Of a DNA stretch of 64,000 nt, positions 58,486-64,000 are shown one piece after another. The notes below the pieces were generated by a model. That model was not told the DNA's origin. It did no database searches and saw only the letters and a program-made list of their open reading frames with translations. The stretch is taken from positions 310,001-374,000 of the forward strand of contig JAMAHW010000022.1 in the NCBI GenBank assembly GCA_023627715.1, written 5' to 3'. Both the position numbers and the translations under genes were made by a program. Source of the DNA: Periconia sp. R9002 (lineage: Eukaryota > Ascomycota > Dothideomycetes > Pleosporales > Periconiaceae). Numbering within the stretch: position 1 is the stretch's first letter; each line of letters opens with the position of its first letter.

Positions 58486-58611
58486 GTGCAATGTTGGATC
58501 GACGTGGAAACGGCTGTTAAGTGCTTTCCATAGCGGAAAAAAAGCAAAGAAGCACGATTTTATGACATGAAGAAGATGACTCCGTCGCGTACCACAAAAC
58601 TTCGCTGTCAT

Positions 58612-61379
58612 GTCTGGTGCTGTCTTCCCCCAATAACCAGCCTATGATTGGTATGTGATGAGCAAAGCCAGTTCACATACCCCTTTTCTCAACGTGTGAG
58701 ACGTGCAAACTCACACTCATAATAGCCATGCTCATTTGGGCTTGGCTCTACACCCTTCCCACGTGTTCAATGTATCACAGAACCACACACACTAGTCCTT
58801 ATTGGTTTGCGGTTTTGTGTCTAAATCGCCCGTGAGTAATCGTATGGATGCCATAGGAAAAATCCCAACTGTGTCTCTTTCACATGATGGCATCTGCAGG
58901 GCTCATTGTCCCCTTGGGCAGCATCGTGAGTTTGGGAGGCTGGGAACGTGTGAGGATGGATGGGCATACATACTTTTGGCAACAGGTTACGCATTGCATT
59001 GTTACCGATGATAGTCTCCTGCGACGGTGACTCTAACGGGAAGAATTTGCTAACCAGATTCTTCTTACTGGTCCCAGCACACCGACCTCGTGCCACGAGC
59101 CGTGCACGTACGCGTGCGTCTACGACTGTCCTTCCCCTCCCCTCCTCCCTATGAGAAAACTCCGAACGTGATTTCTGCCAGCCTCACGACATTGAATCAC
59201 AGTTTCCAAGCACACCGATGACGAGATCGATCACGACGATTTTCTAGAACATGCTTGGAAGTTCAGTGACACTCCCTGCAAATCTTGGCATGCTCCCTCT
59301 AAGATTACCTCGTTCGACCTGGCCCAGGAGTATGGTTTACGCGCTGTCGGGCGGACAGGGGACGCTCATTTCACTTGAATCCCAGCCACGTGTTGCACAT
59401 CATGATCATTGCGCCTGCCACGTTGGACTGAAAAATCTCGAGGCTGGTGACGGGGTGTCTCCACAGTTCTCCATGCCCTCTACATTCCACCCTGGTATGT
59501 ACTTCACTGCTTCAATTGTGCTGTCTGAAGAATTGATCCTTGAGTATTCTAGACTGATCCGTGGATCGGACTTGGTGAATGATCGGTATACGCATGCTTT
59601 GCTAACCATCCTTTCACTGCCTGTGTCGTGGTTGCCTGTGACTTACTGTCAAAACCCCATGATCGTGTCTTCTATCTGCGAGATATTTCCGAAGATGTCG
59701 CTTTACTGTTCAGGGGGAGGGGGAGGGTGGAAAGTGGTGTCTGGAATCTCCAGTTCGTGAATACATAGAAAAGTGTGGTGATTGTGAAAGATCGAGAGTC
59801 ATGTTCGCGGAAGACACAATATATTGATATCACCGGCCTGTAAGTAATATCATTATTAGACGAGAACATTACCCTTCTCTCTCCTATACGTGCACATCCA
59901 CAGCCAGAAAATTTCTGTAAACCATTACCATTTCAGTATCTCGAGCGATCGTATTGCTATGCAACGAGATGTTCTCCTTTTGGTCATCATGTCTCATGGA
60001 GGCGTTCAGTGGTATGGAAATCCCCAAAGATGAGTCATGATCTTGAACAACAGCTATACTATTATTGACACAAGGACGTCGTCGATTCATTTCTGCGTGA
60101 GTAGCACCAATATATTTGTATTCTTTTGCGTTTGTCTAGCAACACCTTCCGCCATGTTTCCTTCTTTACGACAACACGGACTCATTCATCAATGTCACGT
60201 TACGTTTGAATTCTAACGTATCCCAACCATCTCTTTTTCAAATCTTTGTGTTGTGTCAAGCCAGCCGTACGCTCTTAAATCATAAAGTATACTCAGGCAG
60301 TTCCTCGAATAAATCAACCCACAGCTTCACCAGACCCCTTCCTTCCACCCCCCTCAATCCTGTGCAAAACCACCATAAATCAGTATATACTTACAGATCG
60401 TTTCTTCTCGCACGTTTAAATTTTTTAACCACTACGACATTTTCAAAAAATCAACCATGCTTTATACAAAAGTGTAACCCTTGCACACAAAGCATCACTC
60501 ACACCTCTAATCATGCTTCTACAGCTCCGTACAATCTCATGATCATACTTTTTACTACTCACAGTACCATATCAATTAACAAATCAACTAACCAATCTTT
60601 GGAAAATACCACCGCCACCATTTCATCAATAAATACCATCTATTCCCTCCCTCTCCCTCCCCTGCCCTCCCCTACCCTACACCCACCCCTCTCGCGCGCC
60701 TCCAAACACTCCACCCCAACTAAACATCTACACCTTACACCTTACACATATGCACAACACAAACGCGCTAACACTAAAAAACACCCTCCGTACCTAAATC
60801 CACACATACTCATTCCGCATCCCATCTTTAGCCGGAACATTTCCGCCCCTTATTTCCGCACCATTGCGTGAGATCCGTTGGCTTCCCCGCACCGCACATG
60901 CCATGTCCATGCAGGTTGACGGAAAGTCCGGGGTAAGTTATTGGAGGGTTTGGAGTTTGTGGGGGGAGGAATGGAAGGGGTATAAGAAGGTGGGAGATGT
61001 TTTTGTTTGACATGTGTGTGTGGGTGCGTACGTACGTTCCTGACTTTTCGGCCTTTTTTTTACTGTGTGTGGGTTTGAGTTCGGGTTGTGCAAAATCTAC
61101 GGTAGTATCAAGAGTGAAGAGACGAGTTTTGTGAAAAAAAGGAGAGAAGGGATTTAAGAGCTGAGACGGATCAGTTGGTTTGAGCGAGGGAAGAAACGAA
61201 CGAACGAACGGGTGGAGCTTTGTTTAGTGAGGGAGAGTCGGTACGCTATAAGATTTAAGAGAGAAAGGAAGGGAGGATTAGCAAGAGATATAAGGGTCCG
61301 GATTCTGAAGTACAAGACAATTGCGAGCGATTCGCAAGCAAGATTGTAACACATCAACGGAGAAGGAAGACGCTCAAAG
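58612..61379. other. gene-free region upstream of the P450
   Basis: About 2.8 kb without a supported gene. A 169-codon + frame (59251-59760) and a 221-codon + frame (60206-60871) are open. The second is a Ser/Thr/Pro/His-rich product of A/C-rich DNA, and the first has no domain-like pattern. The last 350 bases are G/A-rich on the + strand and probably include the P450 leader. Confidence 0.45.
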
Positions 61380-63015
61380 ATGATCTCTACTATCCTCCCC
61401 CTCCTCACCGCTCACCCGCTCCTTACCTTCCCCCTCCTGTTCCTCGCGGTCCCGCTAACCTACCTCCTCCTCAACGAATTCACGCGGTACACCTCGCGAG
61501 TGAAAGGTTTCCGCGGACCCTTCAACTGGCCGGTCGTCGGCAACATCCCCTCGATAAGGCACAACGCGGCGGAAAAGTACCGCATCTGGAGCCTCACCTA
61601 CGGGCCCGTATACCAGATACAGCTCGGCAATGTGCCGGTGATAGTGGTGAACAGCGCGGAGAGCGCGCGCAAGATCTTCGGGCAGAATAGCCAGGCGTTG
61701 AGCTCGCGGCCCGTGTTTTGGACGTTTCACAAGGTGCTGTCGAATACGGCGGGCACGACGATCGGGACGTCGCCGTTTGGAGAGTCGTTGAAGAGACGCA
61801 GGAAGGGCGTTGCAGCCGCGGTGAACAAACCTTCTATCGTGACGTACATCCCACACCTTGATGTCGAGACCAAGGACTTTGTGAAGGAAGGGTTCGTGAA
61901 TGGGAAGGCGGGGACCGTGGGCGTGGATCCGATGCCAATGATCCAGCGACTGTCGCTGTCGCTCGCGCTCACGCTCAACTGGGGCACGCGCATGGGGAGT
62001 CGCGACGATCCGCTGTTCACCGAGATTACAGAAGTGGAGGAAGCGATTTCCAAGTTCCGCAGCACGACCGGGAATCTGCAGGACTACATTCCAATACTGC
62101 GGTTGAATCCGTTTAGTAAGGGGAGTAAGAGCGCGCGGGAGATGCGGGCGAGGAGGGATGTGTATTTGAAGAAGCTGAACGCGGATCTGGATGAGAGGAT
62201 GGCGAAGGGGCTCCACAAGCCGTGCATCCAGGCGAACGTGATTCTGGACAAGGAGGCGGCGTTGAATAAGGAGGAATTGACGTCGATTTCGCTGACGATG
62301 CTTTCGGGGGGTCTGGATACGATTACGACGCTGGTGCAGTGGAGCGTGGCGTTACTGGCACAGAGGGAGGATATACAGGAGAAGGCGGTGAGCGAGATTA
62401 GGAGGTATTATGGAGAAGAGAATCCGCTTTGCGATGCGTATGATGATCAGAAGTGCGAGTATGTTGTTGCGCTGGTGAGGGAGTGCTTGAGGTACTTTTG
62501 CGTGTTGCGTTTGGCGCTTCCGAGGGCGACGGTGAAGGATGTGTGGTATGAAGGGAAGCTGATCCCGGCCGCCAGCACCATTTATTTGAATACTTGGGCT
62601 TGTAACATGTACGTTTTCACTCGTTCTCTCGATTCATACATATTGTCAGAATTTGGCCTTTTATACTGACGAGTTCAGGGATCCCAAGGTATGGGAAGAC
62701 CCGATGGTGTTCCGGCCTGAGCGATGGCTTGAACAGCCCGACGCGCCGCTGTTCACGTACGGGCTTGGTTACCGCATGTGCGCTGGATCGCTGCTTGCCA
62801 ACAGAGAGTTGTATCTCACGTATATGCGCACGCTGAACAGTTTTGTTATTTTGCCGGATTCGGAGGTCGAAACTCATCCAGTCAAAGGGAGCAGCGACCC
62901 GACAAGTTTGGTGACAATGTGCAGAGAGTACAAGGTCATTTTCAAACCGAGGAATGAGGAGATGTTGAGGCGAGCACTGGCGGAGGCAGATAAGAGGTTA
63001 GGAGAGAAGGGTTAA
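61380..63015 (+). CDS. cytochrome P450, CYP504 (phenylacetate hydroxylase)-like
   Basis: CYP504 enzymes hydroxylate phenylacetate or 3-hydroxyphenylacetate on the way to homogentisate; the substrate here is unproven. Two exons are joined across a 70-nt phase-2 intron (62609-62678, GTACGT...TTCAG), giving 521 aa. The acceptor GAGTTCAG was chosen because it restores NTWACNM-DPKVWEDPMVFRPERW; the nearer TTGTCAG is out of frame. There is an N-terminal membrane anchor (residues 8-32), then KGFRGPFNWPVVGNIPS. The family-like SSRPVFWTFHKVLSNTAGTT precedes IGTSPFGESLKRRRKG. The I-helix is LSGGLDTITTLVQW (about 308), ExxR is ECLRY (about 367), and the heme loop is FTYGLGYRMCAGSLLANREL with Cys444. SxLANREL after the Cys is a CYP504 trait. 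No catabolic partners are adjacent. Confidence 0.92.
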
Positions 63016-63501
63016 GAATTTGAATATGTATAGAAGACCGTATGGCCATGTAGTGACTAGCCTGTAACTAGAAGATTTAATGACAGTTGATGAAATGCAA
63101 AAGGTTTGGCGGGCTAGACTCTGGGGTGGACGAATGACGGGCAGCGGCGCCGAGGGGCTGGCAATTGGAGGGATCGGTACGTGAAATATGTACGCCATGC
63201 CATGGGCATTGCCGTAAACGATAGCTACCTACCTAGGCAGGTAAGCATAAATGATGAGATGTGTCTTTCCCTCTACCCACCCTCTCTCCATGAACCTCTT
63301 TTCTTTCTCGTCGCCTTCTTTTCCCTTCCATCTCATTTCCTGGACTGACTGACATTGTCAGCCAAGCACACGACCTTACATGCACCGAATTGAGCGCGGC
63401 CATAGCTCCCTTGCCTAGCTTAGTCGCATGTCGACCACCACCTCTCGGCATTGAAGATACAAAGGTAACAACACCATGACCTGACGCCTCCCACTGCGCG
63501 C
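63016..63501. other. P450 3' flank and promoter of the edge gene
   Basis: This short intergenic region contains TACCTACCTAGGCAGGTA (63226-63243). No gene seen. Confidence 0.5.
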
Positions 63502-64000
63502 ATGCGGCCTGGAACGTCAAACCACGGGTGGCTGCAGGAGGGCATCATCCGGGGAAACATGCTGGGCAAAGTGCTGCCCGGCGACGAGGAGCTGGGCAAG
63601 AAGGACGACGACTACCACCGCGGTTCCACCTCGCGCCCCCACAGATGGACGCCCACCAGAACCTCGCCGCTGCGATGGCGGAGGCGGCGCATTCTTCTCT
63701 TCATTCTAGGCCTGTGCCTCGTCTACGTGCTGGTCAAGAATCTCCCGAATTGGGCTCTAAAGCAGCCCTACGACTTGAGGGGGGTCATTCCACCACCAGC
63801 CATTGACAGTAGCTACGGTTCAACAGACGGCGTCGAAGAGCAAGAACCTACCGGCGCACCTCCCGGAACGACACCTCCTAAACCTGGAGAGGTAGCTCCT
63901 CATACATATTCAGGCCAAATCAGATTTTACAGACTGTCATCCACTCTACATGGCGCCGGCCATACCAACGGATTCCGTTCCAACAATCGAAACGTCGTCT
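63502..64000 (+). CDS. type II membrane protein, cut off by the window end
   Basis: An ATG at 63502 opens a frame that stays open to the last base (166 codons visible). About 55 hydrophilic residues (MRPGTSNHGWLQEG...) are followed by RWRRRR, then a single membrane segment (about residues 64-80, ILLFILGLCLVYVLV). A Pro/Gly/Thr-rich stem follows, and then what looks like the start of a lumenal domain (HTYSGQIRFYRLSSTLHGAG). The cytosolic Arg-rich flank and lumenal stem are the layout of Golgi/ER glycosyltransferases and similar enzymes, but the catalytic part is outside the window. No family is assigned. Confidence 0.75.
   Translation, partial: MRPGTSNHGWLQEGIIRGNMLGKVLPGDEELGKKDDDYHRGSTSRPHRWTPTRTSPLRWRRRRILLFILGLCLVYVLVKNLPNWALKQPYDLRGVIPPPAIDSSYGSTDGVEEQEPTGAPPGTTPPKPGEVAPHTYSGQIRFYRLSSTLHGAGHTNGFRSNNRNVV

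Noticed and set aside
59251..59760. 169-codon + strand open frame
   Set aside because: No family resemblance, no good upstream start context and no supporting exon. Treated as chance.
60206..60871. 221-codon + strand open frame upstream of the P450
   Set aside because: It is a Ser/Thr/Pro/His/Asn-rich translation of an A/C-rich tract, with no motif and no splice context.
61455..62216. 253-codon minus-strand frame inside the P450 gene
   Set aside because: Antisense shadow of a GC-rich coding exon; the sense strand carries all P450 motifs.
62609..62655. Nearer acceptor (ATTGTCAG) for the P450 intron
   Set aside because: It leaves the second exon out of frame; the acceptor at 62678 restores the expected NM-DPKVWEDP sequence.
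1..64000. CRISPR arrays, prokaryotic operons, riboswitches and intact transposons
   Set aside because: I looked for spaced direct repeats, transposase or reverse-transcriptase motifs and prokaryotic gene packing and saw none; the window is fungal nuclear DNA.

Overview
This is an ordinary stretch of filamentous ascomycete (Pezizomycotina) nuclear genome, most likely from a Dothideomycete. The reasons are short GT-AG introns (about 46-300 nt) with CTGAC/CTAAC-like branch sites, intron-containing tRNA genes, no operons, long pyrimidine-rich intergenic DNA, a FunK1-type fungal kinase relic, a CYP504-type P450, and Aspergillus-like NADPH-P450 reductase and RasA proteins. I cannot name the species.

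Layout, left to right. 1-3.9 kb is almost empty; a possible first exon of a minus-strand gene runs off the left edge. 3.9-6.0 kb (-) is NADPH-cytochrome P450 reductase. Two intron-bearing tRNA-Ile(AAT) copies lie at 6.6 and 7.7 kb. 9.0-17.1 kb (+) is the giant Tao3/Mor2/Furry morphogenesis scaffold. 17.9-19.1 kb (+) is eIF2B alpha. 20.3-21.6 kb (-) is an Ecm4/omega-class glutathione transferase. 22.5-26.2 kb (-) is an Lst4/FNIP-family protein of nutrient (TORC1) signalling. After about 4 kb without genes, 30.1-31.9 kb (+) is a FunK1 kinase reading frame interrupted by one TGA. 33.2-39.3 kb (-) carries U2 snRNP A' and Vps15; ALG2 is divergent from Vps15 at 39.6-41.1 kb. A tRNA-Gln(TTG) with a long intron is at 41.6 kb. 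A DUF4385-type protein is at 42.9-43.8 kb. Ras is at 46.1-47.0 kb (-), flanked by more than 2 kb of gene-free DNA on each side. A MoaB/Mog-fold protein and a GMF/Aim7 cofilin-like protein are divergent at 49.8-52.2 kb. A conserved-looking orphan (54.7-56.4 kb) and a smaller orphan (57.8-58.6 kb) follow on the minus strand. A CYP504-like P450 is at 61.4-63.0 kb, and a type II membrane protein runs off the right edge.

Most genes are housekeeping genes acting independently: P450 electron supply, polarity, translation initiation, nutrient signalling, splicing, endosomal PI3-kinase, N-glycosylation, Ras signalling and actin branching. Two loose functional links exist: the reductase would supply electrons to the P450, and Lst4, Vps15, Ras and eIF2B all belong to nutrient/growth control. 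There is no cluster organisation.

I did not find a convincing undescribed system. The most distinctive observations are the FunK1 frame intact except for one stop codon, a probable GC-AG intron directly after a start codon, an 18-nt coding microexon, the 62-nt tRNA-Gln intron with a hairpin, and a dispersed intergenic repeat pair. Splice sites were assigned by eye from reading-frame continuity and family knowledge.
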